Positions 34,984 to 46,189 of a DNA stretch of 64,000 nt are shown here, one piece after another. Within the stretch, counting starts at the first letter, position 1. Every line of letters begins with the position of its first letter. Source of the DNA: Paracamarosporium sp. OC-R06-R3 (taxonomy: Eukaryota > Ascomycota > Dothideomycetes > Pleosporales > Didymosphaeriaceae). Under the pieces are notes generated by a model. The model ran no database searches. It was not told where the DNA came from and worked only from the letters and a program-made list of their open reading frames with translations. Position numbers and translations under genes: made by a program. The DNA lies in NCBI GenBank assembly GCA_019828545.1, contig JACVRA010000178.1:186001-250000 (forward strand), in the 5' to 3' direction.

Positions 34984-37900
34984 ATGGGTTCCACATTTGG
35001 GCCAAAAAATTTGCGAATTGGCGTGGACGTGGGCGGGTGAGCGATTCTACCACGTTGGCGACAGGATGATTAATGAGGACTTAGCACGAACACCGACGGA
35101 GTGATCATTGACCCTACAAGGTCGGAAGAGAGCGATAGGGGTATTGTTGCGTGGTGAGTACTAACCATCGTTAGGTAGGGCCTTGGCATGTGACTGTATG
35201 TCCATGTGTGCAGCCCACAGAGCATTGTGAGCTTCAACACAATTCGTCACTGACCAAAACTGCAGGCATAAAGCACCAACAACTACAGATCCGAGCCATG
35301 GCATTGCAGAAGCAATCACTTCGATGTTCAAATCTGCATCGATCGAGCCATCGTCGGTAGCAAGCGTTACAATCGGAACGACTCACTTTGTGAATGCAGT
35401 GATAACACGCGATCGTACACGTCTCTCGCGTGTTGCTGTCATTCGCCTCGGTGGTCCATTTAGCAAACATGCTCCACCCTGTATCGACTGGCCTAAACAT
35501 TTGCGCAACCTGATACTTGGACACCATGCCCTGCTAAAAGGCGGTCTCGAGGTTGATGGCAGCCTCATCTCTGATATCCGAGAGTCTGAGATCGTTGAAC
35601 AATGCAACATCATCAAGAGGAAGGGAATCAATAGTGTAGTCATCAACGCAATCTTTTCACCTATCGACACAGTACATAAGCAAGAAGAAAGAGCGGCCGA
35701 GATCGTTAAAAGAGAATTAGGCGATGTCGACGTGGTCTTGAGCAAGACAGTGGCGAATCTCGGATTCTTGGAGAGAGAAAACGCAGCTATATTGAACGCC
35801 TCGGTGCTTTCGTTTGCACGACGCACGATAGCTTCGTTCCAAGATCCTATCAAGAAGCTCGGCTTGAGTTGCCCCGTTTTTATAACACAAAATGACGGAA
35901 CAATCCTTTCTGGCGATGCGGCTGCCCGTCTGCCCATCCGTACATTCAGTTCCGGTCCGACAAACAGTATGCGTGGTGCTGCTTTTCTGGTCGGTAAGCA
36001 AGATCGTGGCGAGGCAATGATGGTAGTCGACGTTGGCGGAACTACGACAGACGTAGGACTGCTCCTTGCGAATGGCTTTCCAAGGCAACAAGCTGCATAT
36101 TCAGAGCTCTCGGGCGTCCGAATGAACTTTTCGTATCCAGACGTGAAGAGTATCGGGCTCGGTGGTGGTTCACTTGTGCGCAGAATCAACGGAAATATGC
36201 ATGTCGGACCAGAGTCAGTTGGATACAAACTTCCGGAGAAAGCACTAGTATTCGGGGGCGATGTGCCAACTGCGACTGACTATACGGTCGCTGTATCTAA
36301 CGACCTTATAATTGGCGACCCCAGTAAGGTCCGTGGAAAGTTCACAAGCAGCGACATCGATGCGTTTAGAGCGGAAACAAAACGTATGCTTGAGACCATC
36401 ATCGACACTATGAAAACCTCTCCCGAAGATCTTCCCGTACTACTTGTTGGTGGCGGTGCTGTTCTTGCGCCTGACGAGCTCAAAGGCGCAAGTCGGGTCA
36501 TAAAACCAGAATGGTCTGGGGTAGCCAACGCAATTGGCGCTGCGATGGCAAGAGTAAGTGCTGTCATTGATACAGTGAAATCAACGGAAAAGATGAGCGC
36601 GAAGGATTTGCAGGCCGAAATAGAAGAAGAGGCAAAGCGAAAGACAATCGAGGCGGGTGCATCAGCAGAATCTGTAGAGGTTGTCGAGGTGGAATCACTA
36701 CCCCTTCCGTACATCGCTCATAAGTCTCGCTTCATCGTGAGGGCTGCAGGAAACTTTGATTACGCGCGGTCAGCGGATTTCGCAATGCTACATATTAACT
36801 CTGATCATCAAGGATCGATGGCAGAAACAGTCCATTCAGCAAACAATATCATCGATCCATCAGCTGAAACAACCACTGAACCAGATCCAGCTATGGATAT
36901 AGATTTCTCGAACTACAAGCCGAAAGTGGTGAAGCGGGAATGGCTGATATCCGAAACTGACCTTCATTTTATTACGATTGGATGTTACATTCTTGGAACG
37001 GGAGGGGGCGGATCGCCATACTCTACAATGCTGCGGGTACGCGAAATGTTGCGAGCCGGTGCGATTATTCGCGTCCAAAATCCCGATGACCTGAAGGATG
37101 ATGATCGCGTCGGCAGTGGAGGTGGTGCAGGAAGTCCTACTGTTGGCATCGAGAAGTTGGCTGGCGATGAGTATGTTTCGAAACCCCGATGACCGGCATA
37201 CTCTTGGGAGCCACTGCTAATTCAACACGTAGGATGATGGATGCTCAAGAACACATGTACAAGCTTTTTCCGGGTGGCCGCGCAACACATATCATCCCAT
37301 TGGAGATCGGTGGTTCAAACGGACTTCAAGGGTTCGTACTAGGCGCATCATCCAATATGAATATTCCCTGCGTCGATGGTGACTGGATGGGTCGTGCGTA
37401 CCCGACTAAATGGCAAACAACGCCGGTAGTTTTCGGTGAAAGAGAAATCGTTTTCGCACCTGTCTCTGTAGCCGACGGAAATGGTAATGTTTTATACATG
37501 CCGACAGCTACTAGCGATTTGAAAGTCGAGCAAGTTATCAGAGCTGCTTTGAGCCAGATGGGAAGTCACATAGGCACCGCAGATGGCCCGGTGACGGGTG
37601 CAGAGACACGGAGATGGGCAGTAGAGCACACTATTTCCCTATCGTGGCGGATCGGTCGGGAAGTGGCTCGCGCACGAAAAGAAAACCGCATCGACAATGT
37701 TGCCGAGTCGATAATTGATGCTGTTGGAGGTCCAGAGACGGGACGCGTCCTATTTAAAGGTAAGATTGTTGGCGTAGAACGCAAGCTCTGGATGGGCCAT
37801 GTCTACGGCGAAGTCATAGTCGAAGGTAGTGACGGCACGGAGTTTGCTGGCAAGATCAAGATTCCATTCAAGAACGAGAACATTGCTGCGATCCGGCTAC

Positions 37901-38193
37901 ACGATGATGTGGAAAGTAGAACCGGCGAAGAAAAGAACGAAGATGTGTTGGCTATTTCGCCAGACTTGATATCCGTTATCGATGCTCAGAACGGCGAGGC
38001 AATTGGAACACCAGAGTATCGGTATGGGCTTCTGGTACTGGTGATCGGCATCACTGCGAGTGAGCGATGGACTACCCCAAAGGGTATTGAGATAGGAGGG
38101 CCAAAGGGTTTTGGGTTGGATCATTTGGAGTACAAACCACTAGGTAAATTCGTAAAGCCGATCAGCGTGATCGATGAGTACGAGCAAAACTAG
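34984..38193 (+). CDS. Hydantoinase/oxoprolinase-DUF917 fusion protein (992 aa)
   Basis: A large cytosolic enzyme with two parts. Residues about 10-480 form hydantoinase/oxoprolinase N and A domains, an ASKHA-like ATP-binding fold that opens cyclic amides: RIGVDVGGTNTDGVI, IGTTHFVNAV, SSGPTNSMRGAAFL and VDVGGTTTDVGLL are the landmarks. Residues about 620-990 form a DUF917 domain: LISETDLHFITIGCYILGTGGGGSPY, LEIGGSNGL, CVDGDWMGRAYP and ARARKENRI. Four exons: 34984-35036, 35095-35153, 35265-37170 and 37233-38193. The gene starts 442 bases from a divergent NCS1 permease, so imported hydantoin-like ring compounds are a reasonable substrate class. I recall DUF917 being linked to S-methyl-thiohydantoin desulfurases; if right, a thiohydantoin is possible. 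Fusions of this kind are known in fungi. Confidence 0.87.
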
Positions 38194-38277
38194 AAGAGCG
38201 ACAGCCTATTTAGTGCGAAGTCGCATGAATGGAATGCAAGAGATTCTAAGATGCTATGCCAAATATAGGGGTAAAAC

Positions 38278-39449
38278 TTAAGCAACTTCTGGCACTGCTT
38301 TGTGCTTGATCCCTGAGTACAGTGGCTCGATGACCTTCACTGCCGCCTCATAGCTTGTGAACAAGATCCCTCCGCTGAACACAGTTCTGCCTAGTCTCAT
38401 TGTGGTTCCCTTCCAAAACCCTCGTATTCCATAGTCAACCAATATACTTTTCACGGCCTCCACCGTGCTTGTGCCGTATGCGGACTGGCTCCGTGTCTTG
38501 ATGACATCAAAGGGCTGCGTGGCTAAAGTAGTCACAACGCCGGCAACAGATCCGTTGGCGAAGTTAACTAAAGTATTTTGTTGAATATTCCGCTTCTTTT
38601 CGTAGTCTTTTAAGATATTGTACGTTCCCATACGGAATGCGGTCGCAAAGGCCTGCTTTAGCGTTGTCCCAGCGAACCCACGATATAAGCCCAGAATTCC
38701 GTGCTCTTGCCAGATGACGCGAGTAGCATGCAGCCCAGAATGAAAACGTTTCTCGTTACGAGCATCGTCAATAAGAGCTGTTTTTATGCGTTCTGTAGGT
38801 GTGACGGCTGTGATACTTGCCACCACGCCAGCTGTCATGCCAGCGAGCAAGTTACGACCAGGTGAAAGGGTACCCGTTTCCGGGTCGGCGAATGCATGTT
38901 TGATCTGGTCAAAAAAGAGAAATCGAACACCATCCTTTGCAATTGACCCCTAGAAGAGGCGTTAGCGTTCAGTCTTATCGCCCGTTCGGGATTTCCCGGA
39001 AAAGTAGTTCCGACGTAAGACAGAGGGAGGTAAGATAAAACGGCTTGCAAAAAGCCAATATGGAAGACATGGAAAACGAATACAATGTATGGTAGATGCT
39101 CACCACTACAAGCGCAGCGCAGCCTTTGTATAAAGCTCTCACGCCTTCTTTCTGGTAGACTTGTGTAACTACCCGAAACGGATTCCTTGGTGTCGGAATG
39201 CCTTTCTGGCTGCGCAGTTGCACTCTCGTCTTCGCAAATTCTAGGGGATACTACGTAGGCACCATCAGTATCCATTTGTTTCTTGTCCCCATCTAATGGT
39301 GTTCTTACAGAAGTAAACGCTTCAATGCCGCCTGCTACACCGCCGGCGGCCAGAGAGACTAACGGCGGTGTTTGTGAATCCTAACAGTCAATTGTTAGCA
39401 ATGAGAAATGAGTACATAGAAGGGTTTATACATCTGAGCCGGAAACCAT
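38278..39449 (-). CDS. Mitochondrial carrier, tricarboxylate/citrate type (302 aa)
   Basis: An SLC25-family inner-membrane carrier. Four exons, all in phase 0: 39449-39432 (18 coding bases), 39380-39309, 39250-39104 and 38949-38278. Each of the three repeats holds a PxExxK/PxDxxK signature: YPLEFAKTRVQL, TPTERIKTALIDDAR and QPFDVIKTRSQ. The second, with LIDDAR, and AAGGVAGGIEAF near the N-terminus, point to the citrate/tricarboxylate transport group (Ctp1/SLC25A1). Length is typical. It is convergent with the hydantoinase-like gene, 84 bases apart, and may move carbon products into or out of mitochondria; that link is inference. Other di- and tricarboxylate carriers are possible. Confidence 0.87.
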
Positions 39450-39718
39450 TGGATTATAGACTGGAGGGCAATTGGACGAGGTGTAGATGTTTAATACGCG
39501 TAGCTAAGAAAGTTGCAGGCATAATGTCAGTAACCGAGAGCCGAATCAGGGGTTAGCGCATCAGAATTTCGTCATGGTCACGTGGAAGCGTATTTCTGTT
39601 TCAAAGAACATTACTATTCATCTCATACATGTTCACACCTTGTTTATTGTCGTTCACTGTGTCGTTTCATCATCGTGACCGAACGTGAAATGACACGAAG
39701 TGGGGCGTGCTTCATTTC
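39450..39718. other. Short intergenic region
   Basis: About 270 bases between the carrier start and the dehydrogenase stop, containing the carrier promoter. No specific motif seen. Confidence 0.5.
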
Positions 39719-40870
39719 CTACGCGCCTTCCGCAACCAACACGCCCCGGTACCTCATCTTATTCGTGTTGAGCTTCTCTATGGCCGCTGCAATTCCATTG
39801 TCGCTGAGCTCGAACTTCTCTGTCCAAGGTTTCACATCGTGTGCTGCAGCGAAAGCAAGCATCTCGTCGTGCTTTGCCCGCGACGCAACCAACGACGAAC
39901 GAATGTTATAACCATCGAAGAAGAGTTGAAAGGCACTTTGAAGGAAGAAATTTATTAGTTGATGATAAGACTCGAACATAGAAAACTTACGGCAGATCCA
40001 TCTTTCCATGGGGCGCTGCTAGGGGTACGATGTTGCCAGCACGAGCAACAACGTTCTTGACGAGGAATCTGCAATACGATGAGCAATTGTTTCAGAACGA
40101 GCAATTAGAGCATCATACTTGTCCCACTCTGGATACTTATTCCCGGCTATTATGAGTGTATTGACTGGCTTCTCGATCTTGTCGAGCTCATCTAGCAAGT
40201 AAAACTCCGATGCACCAAGTTGACGAGCTTCTTCTTCCTTACTCTTGCTAGTGCTGAAGACAACGACCTCAGTACCGAGCTTTCGGGCGAACTGGATGGC
40301 AAGATGGCCCAGTCCGCCGATACCAATAACCCCAACACGCTCACCGGGCTTGACGACAGATACAAGAGCATTGTACGTTGTAGCGCCGGCACACTGTAAA
40401 GGCGCGGCATGTTCGCTGGCTAGATTGTCTGGAATCTTGTGTAGGTAGGTCTCGGTCCCGATGTAGTAATCGCTGTCCTGTATGAGCTACGTTGAAAATT
40501 ATTGAAGAGCAGAGTACCTAAACGTTCCGTTGTTGTAATCCTGTTCGCCAAAGATGCTACGCTCATAGCACCAAATGTCTTCTCCAGAGAGACAGTAGCT
40601 GCAATGTCCACACGAGTTGCGGTGGTACCCTCCGCCTGCACGCTCGCCGACCTTGAACTGCGTCACTTCGCTTCCGACAGCTTCGACAATACCGACACCT
40701 TCATGGCCCAGTGCAATTCCATATGGGATGTAGGCGAGATCCGTACCACACAAGCCGGAATGGGTGATTTTCACGAGTACTTCCTTTGGACCAAGCTCGC
40801 GCCGCTTCTCAGAGGTTCGTTTCACAATTCCCTCACTTCCACGGTAGACGGAGAAGTCTGTAGACGACAT
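39719..40870 (-). CDS. Zinc-type alcohol dehydrogenase (333 aa)
   Basis: A medium-chain dehydrogenase/reductase oxidising alcohols or reducing aldehydes with NAD(P)H. Four exons: 40870-40518, 40472-40119, 40068-39991 and 39935-39719. The catalytic zinc ligands are in THSGLCGTDL and LGHEGVGIVE. A structural zinc loop with four cysteines reads NSCGHCSYCLSGEDIWC. The Rossmann motif is IGIGGLGHLAIQFA. It resembles the cinnamyl-alcohol-dehydrogenase-like group (yeast Adh6/7), usually NADPH-linked, but is slightly short. It lies next to the permease-hydantoinase group, so it may handle an aldehyde product, though nothing in the sequence proves this. The third intron ends in AAAG. Confidence 0.88.
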
Positions 40871-41608
40871 AGTGAATAACAAAAAAATGGACCTTGATGC
40901 TGTTGTGATCACTACGATGTACATCATCACAACCTTTATACATATCTCCAATAACCTTATCCGCTGCCAACACGTATCTTTACCATCCTGTATAGATTAC
41001 TGAACTTCTATTTTGTCCCACGGTTGAATTGTAGGCGAGAACATCCGTCAGCATTTCTCATTCCCACGTACTTGCCCTAGCGAGTCGCCCCAACCAAGCG
41101 ATTCAATGTACGCTCTACCCGCGTCACTCGCTTGACTGTCTTAATAACGACTTGCAGAAATCGTGCATTTTAATAATCTTATTTTTCCTGTTTAAGTAAA
41201 TTGTGGCGTTTATATAGCGGCCGTCGCCGCTGCTGGATCAGGATTTCACTAATAAGTAATCACCATGGCGCTAGATCAGAGCCGAGAAGCGATGTACTGG
41301 TGTTGCGCTTGATTACTCAAATCAGATTATTTTGAACATGCATAAAGAACATTCGAATGACATCTAAGATTCGAAAGACTAACTGGAACAGACTGTTGGG
41401 ACTCTGGTTATTGCAACAGCGCACTTCTAGATTGCTTTGAGCAAATCTCGTCGCGGAATAACGCGCTAAGCCACCACGACCGACGTGTGCAAAACGAACC
41501 AACACCACAAGATCCCTTGCACTCGATCTCGAACAATGAGTCCCACTGTGTATTGATCTTCAGAATCGAGGCACTGTGTCACCTCAGGATGGGCAATGCC
41601 GACTTTGC
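40871..41608. other. Intergenic region: dehydrogenase promoter
   Basis: About 740 bases upstream of the dehydrogenase and downstream of the F-box-like gene. A single CTTATC occurs near 40957; no clustering. No gene seen. Confidence 0.5.
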
Positions 41609-42722
41609 TCAATCCTCGTAATAATATAAGCGTCTACGACGTCTCCGTAGTATTCTGAGAGCATTGCGTAGATGGGGTCTTGGTCCAACTATGAAGTAGT
41701 CATCCGTGATGCCGTATGCGAAGAGGTCGTCCGGTAGCCTGCCCAAGTCAAGGACGCGTTCCGACGTCTTCCAGCCCTCTGGGACGGTAGGGAGACGCCC
41801 TAGTATACCCACAATCACCCGCTTGATGGTTTTCATGTCTTCTTCGAGCTTCAAAGCTATGTCTCCTTGCAACTGATTGCCGTTTCGGATATCCGTCCAG
41901 AAAATACCAAATTTTACATCTCTCGCATGGAGCTCGGCTAGTAGCCACCACAGTCCCAAGTGAATACCATAAGTAAGCTTAGTCCCAAGATCAGGTATCG
42001 AGGATACGTTGAAAATTCTTATGGATGAGTATTTGGGGATAGTCCGTACTAGTGTCCGCGCAACACAAAATGCATCCAAGCCAACTTGCATGTGCTTGAG
42101 GGAAGATAATCGGTTTAATATCTTCTTGTTTTGGAGCTCGAAAACCCTATTCAGACAGTGTCCCCTTACGCTTCTACCCAATGAGTAGTTCCTTTCTCTA
42201 AATGCAGTCATGTTACCCCAATGAAGAGCATCTACGTCGTGAGCTAGGAGATGAGGGATGATGATATGCTTGATGAGCTCGAGATTCCTTTTGCCGATGC
42301 GATCGCAGAATTTCTGAAGTACTAGAATACTATGTAAGCGTATGCCAGAAATGTAATAAAAAGACCATTTATTGACTTTAGTCAACCTTCGACTGTGAAT
42401 CCTTGGTCGATACATGATCTTCTACCGCATTTACAACCACAAATGATATATATGAACACTTACTGCTATAACTGGATGGAGAGATGTCGCTCAGTGAGAA
42501 TGCAAACATGCGAAACATGTAGTCCAGCAACTCGTTCGACATCATTTTGTTAACGAGGATGGCTCCAGCGACGTTCTCAAGCGACTCAGACCTGAACTCC
42601 GTGTCATTCAGGGCGACTTTGATTATCTTGTCACTGCTATTGTCTACAAGAACGTGATGGTAGACTAGCTGACGGAGTTCGAGTGGAAGCTTCGTGAATA
42701 GTGAAAGCAGAGGGTCTGACAT
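41609..42722 (-). CDS. F-box-like hypothetical protein, splice uncertain
   Basis: The N-terminus (LLSLFTKLPLELRQLVYHHVL, residues about 5-25) matches the F-box-like motif common in short fungal proteins, where it binds Skp1 for ubiquitin ligases. The second block (from about 42390 down) has FCDRIGKRNLELIKHIIIP, a typical fungal F-box-companion motif, and ends with an Arg-rich tail. A donor GTAAGT at about 42463 ends exon 1. The acceptor is unclear: those near 42420 are out of phase, and one just upstream of an AAT AAA codon pair near 42376 restores frame. Start could be 42722 (MSDPLLS) or 42800. Substrate unknown. Confidence 0.5.
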
Positions 42723-43940
42723 GGTGGTCGACTGTACAGAGATTTGGAGGGCTTGGAAGCTCCTTATCAAGCTTCTCAGCTCCTCGGGCTCTGTCTCCAT
42801 ACTTGAGAGCTGGTGGATCGAATGTGAGTTGAGACAAGCCCAGAGTCAACTTTGGGGAGGTTTATACTCTCACGTATTTGGAGCTGCGATGACATTTATA
42901 TACGATACGCCACATTCAACTCTATAGGCTACAATAAAATCTTCTACACAATGAAAGGTAGTGAAACCTTGGCACACTGCTACGATACACTCAAACTTGG
43001 AAGAATGTCATGTATAGTATGGACGCATGTCCTAAACGAAGTTTCCATTCATATCCAGCACGAACATCAGACTCTATCCATCTTTGCAAGATCTGTGCGC
43101 GCTTGAAACACTAACTAAGCGTGTTACTTCTAGCCATCAGGTGGCTTGGAAGCATCTCAAGAGTCCACATGAGCTTTCACCCAGGAGTGCTCCAAATGAC
43201 CTACGAAAAAAATACGAAATTATCGAGGGTGACACTCACTTTGAACACTTGTTAATGGGATAAGTCCAACACTGCTTCTGGAAACATTGTTGATACTCGT
43301 AAGTATCAAACAATGTGACATGCGGGGCTGCATCAAGACACACATGCTCTATCACAACGAAAATAATCCCACCTGCTATTGTATCTATGCTGAGAACATA
43401 TAGGGCAATCCATCATCATTAGGCCACACTTTAGTCAATTGGATTGTCGCATTCCGATTGATGATGCCTAGACATTATGGAGAGGTGTCTCCTAGTTCGC
43501 CCGAAGAATCAATCAATAGGTTGGAGCTACTGAGGACCGTAAAATATCACACGAAACGCTAGCTCAGTGCTTATGTAGTTGGGGGAAGGGGTGGTAGACA
43601 CGCTCATGCCGCGTCTAGAGAAAGACTGATACAAGGCGATGAAGCGGTAATAGGAAGGTGAAGCTGTCTTCTACTGAGAACACTTTTTGCTTGGTAATAT
43701 TGGTTGAAAAAGCAAGTGCAATGCCATCGGATTTTCGATCTGTGGGGAATCAATATGATGGTCAATGCGAGATTAAATCACCGTGTTGAAAGTTTCCTAG
43801 ATGATAGATGCATTCCTGAACATACTCATAAGGGGGCCCTGGTGGATGTAAAATCAATCATGTACATTCGTGTCATAGATCAGCCAGAAAATGGCCTTGG
43901 TTCCGTTCTCTTGGTAACAAGCTGAGTGCTCGCTTGCCAT
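42723..43940. other. Intergenic region
   Basis: About 1.2 kb between two minus-strand genes. Frames here are short and domain-free. No repeat, RNA or gene was recognised. Confidence 0.5.
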
Positions 43941-45068
43941 CTACTTCAAGAACTTACTCGCCAAGTTCATCAACCCTCCCACACCTCCGCTCGAGCCTCC
44001 ACTGCTACCTCCACCACCGCCCATCTCGCTCTTCATGTAAAACTTGAGCGCCATCTGGGCAGCCTGCGCAACGGCATCCTGTTTCGTAGCTCCAGACTGC
44101 GTCTTCCCCTGGCTGCTCTGCTGATCAAACAATTGCGCCGCCTGTGCCATGGCCAACCCAATGAACTTGTTCTGACCGCCCTGACCCTGCTCCTGGCTGC
44201 CGCCCGTGAACATCTTCAAGGCTTGCATGGCAGCGGCAGTACCCACGTTACCGGATGACGCTTGTTCATGGTCACTTCCGCCACCGTACAGCTTCTGATG
44301 CTGCTTGACGGCATCTTCTTCGTCGACGTCCTCCTCTTGGAGCTTAGACTTCTTGCCACTGAGTAGGCCGAGCGCGGTGCCGAAGAGGTTGTCGTCACCT
44401 GCACTTCCAGCATGGGATGATGCGTGCTGAGCTGCGCCAGAGAAGTCATCGGAAGAGTGGCCACCTCCACCATACGAGGTACCGCTCGAGTGTTGTTGAC
44501 TGCCATAACCACCACCACTTGAATGCTGCTGCTGGCCGCCATAGCCGCTTTCGTGACGTCGGTCATCGCCATAGCTTCCTCCGCCGCCACCATAGCCTTG
44601 ACTGGGGCGATCATTATAGTCGTCACGCCCCCCACTGCCACTGTAACCTTGGCTTGGACGATCGTTGTAATCATCACGTCCACCACCTCCTCCTCCATAG
44701 CCCTGGCTGGGGCGATCATTGTATTCGCCTCCACCATGGCGACGTTCTTCTCCGTAGCCTCCTCCACTTCCACCATATCCTTGCGAAGGACGATCGTTGT
44801 ATTCACCTCCTCCGTGACGACGCTCCTCGCCGCTGAAGCCACCCAAGGGACGGTCATTGTATTCGCCTCCTCCATGGCGACGTTCTTCGCCATAGCCTCC
44901 GCCTCCGCCTCCGCCTCCGCCTTCATAACGCCTCTCTTCTCCGTAACCACTTCCTTCATTTCGACGTTCTCCATACTGTTCACGTCCGCCACCGTAGCCC
45001 TCACCGCGTCGTTCGTCTCCACCGTAGCCGCCTCCGCCGCCGCTGCCGTAGAATTCGTTCGAAGCCAT
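43941..45068 (-). CDS. Glycine-rich repeat protein with helical C-terminus (375 aa)
   Basis: Residues about 1-210 are Gly, Tyr and Arg-rich and contain near-identical tandem units: EERRHGGGEYNDRPSQGYGG, its shorter RDDYNDRPSQGY form, and related pieces. Such low-complexity repeats often promote condensation or wall/RNA association. The C-terminal 150 residues are a conserved helical domain: DDNLFGTALGLLSGKKSKL, VKQHQKLYGGG, AAMQALKMFTGG and AQAAQMALKFY are its landmarks. This matches a family of fungal proteins sometimes called beta-flanking proteins (DUF7721-like); function unknown. Single exon. Repeat number probably varies between strains. Confidence 0.75.
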   Translation of the reverse strand: MASNEFYGSGGGGGYGGDERRGEGYGGGREQYGERRNEGSGYGEERRYEGGGGGGGGGYGEERRHGGGEYNDRPLGGFSGEERRHGGGEYNDRPSQGYGGSGGGYGEERRHGGGEYNDRPSQGYGGGGGGRDDYNDRPSQGYSGSGGRDDYNDRPSQGYGGGGGSYGDDRRHESGYGGQQQHSSGGGYGSQQHSSGTSYGGGGHSSDDFSGAAQHASSHAGSAGDDNLFGTALGLLSGKKSKLQEEDVDEEDAVKQHQKLYGGGSDHEQASSGNVGTAAAMQALKMFTGGSQEQGQGGQNKFIGLAMAQAAQLFDQQSSQGKTQSGATKQDAVAQAAQMALKFYMKSEMGGGGGSSGGSSGGVGGLMNLASKFLK

Positions 45069-46189
45069 TGTCGGGGATATCGGAGCTGTAGAGTAGAGTT
45101 AATAAGCTAATTTTATCGAGAAAAGTGCAAGGCCGAATTGAGAAAATTGGCAATTCCGAATGAGAACCCTAAGAGTGGTGGTGAAGCTCTTCTAGGGTCC
45201 AACAAAGCTGTGGGCTGAGCAATGCAAGCTTGAAACTTGAAGCGTCAATGCGAACGTAGAATGGGAACGTACCTACTCAAGTATCTTTAGGAGAAGAATG
45301 GTGTAAAAGCGGAAGTAAATAATATATTGAGATTGATCCTGCAGATCTATAAAGAAGAAGGAGCTGAGATGGTACCTGGCAGCAGATCTATAGCTTGCAG
45401 CTTGGGCGAGCTGACCTCAGTGCCCCTCACCAATGACGTATGCACTATACACGTGCGGACCCCTCCTGCGTCGAATGATTGATCGGTACAGGGATCGAAG
45501 CATTCAAGACATGTTTTCTTTTTCAATTGCGTACGCAATTCCTTGTTCTGGGAACGTGGCTACCATGGCATGAATTAATTATTGCGACCTCATGTCGGCA
45601 AGTCCCGCTGCCTGAACGGCTTCAAGTACGCTATAGCCTGCTGGTTTTGTAAACGTATAAGCACTTGAAGATAAGCCACTTGAATCAAAAATAGTCCCTA
45701 GAGCCTTTTATTTAATAACATCATGATTGTTGTTATTTTCGAAGGGTTCGTCTAATTATATGAGGTCGCAACAATTTCCCACCACCTTGTGCTGCCTGGA
45801 TACCTTCAAAGATCTATAATCTACTGATCCTGCAGGCGTATAAACACTTGAAGATAAAATATTTGAATCAAAAAAGAGTCCTTGGAGTCTTTTGTTTAAT
45901 AAATGATATGTTGTTGTTATTTTCGAAGGGTTCGTCTAATCATATGAGATCGCAACAATTTCCCACCACCTTGTGCTGCCTGGGTGCCTTCAAGGATCTA
46001 TAAGCACACGAAGCCGCTTGGATAAAAAGCCTCTAAAGCCTTTCATGGAGAAATCGATGGCATGCTTGGAGGACTGATTGTGAACTTGCAGCTGTAGATT
46101 GACTCCCAAAGAAATGATGTAAGTACAGTATGTACAAAGGGCCTGTTTAGCCTTGCTCTACCTCCTGTTTCTGCCTTCCACTATCCCAT
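45069..46189. other. Gene-free region with tandem repeats
   Basis: About 1.1 kb between two minus-strand genes. Its right part is made of the tandem repeat below. No open reading frame of note. Confidence 0.55.
45600..46045. repeat. Tandem direct repeat, unit about 184 bases, about 2.3 copies
   Basis: The string TTATTTTCGAAGGGTTCGTC occurs at about 45733 and again 184 bases on; the AACAATTTCCCACCACCTTG string repeats at the same offset. The CCTTGTGCTGCCTGG to TATAA..CACTTGAAGATAA segment appears about twice, with a diverged partial copy at the left edge and another at the right. Copies differ by scattered substitutions and small indels, and the DNA is AT-rich. No ORF, terminal inverted repeat or target-site duplication was seen, so the origin is unresolved. 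Confidence 0.75.

Noticed and set aside
44216..45110. Long frames opposite and in shifted phase to the glycine-rich gene
   Set aside because: They are repeats read out of frame (Thr/Ala/Val-rich and His-rich strings) with no independent support.
45600..46045. LTR retrotransposon interpretation of the tandem repeats
   Set aside because: Repeats are adjacent, not flanking an internal region; no TG..CA ends, primer site or polymerase frame.
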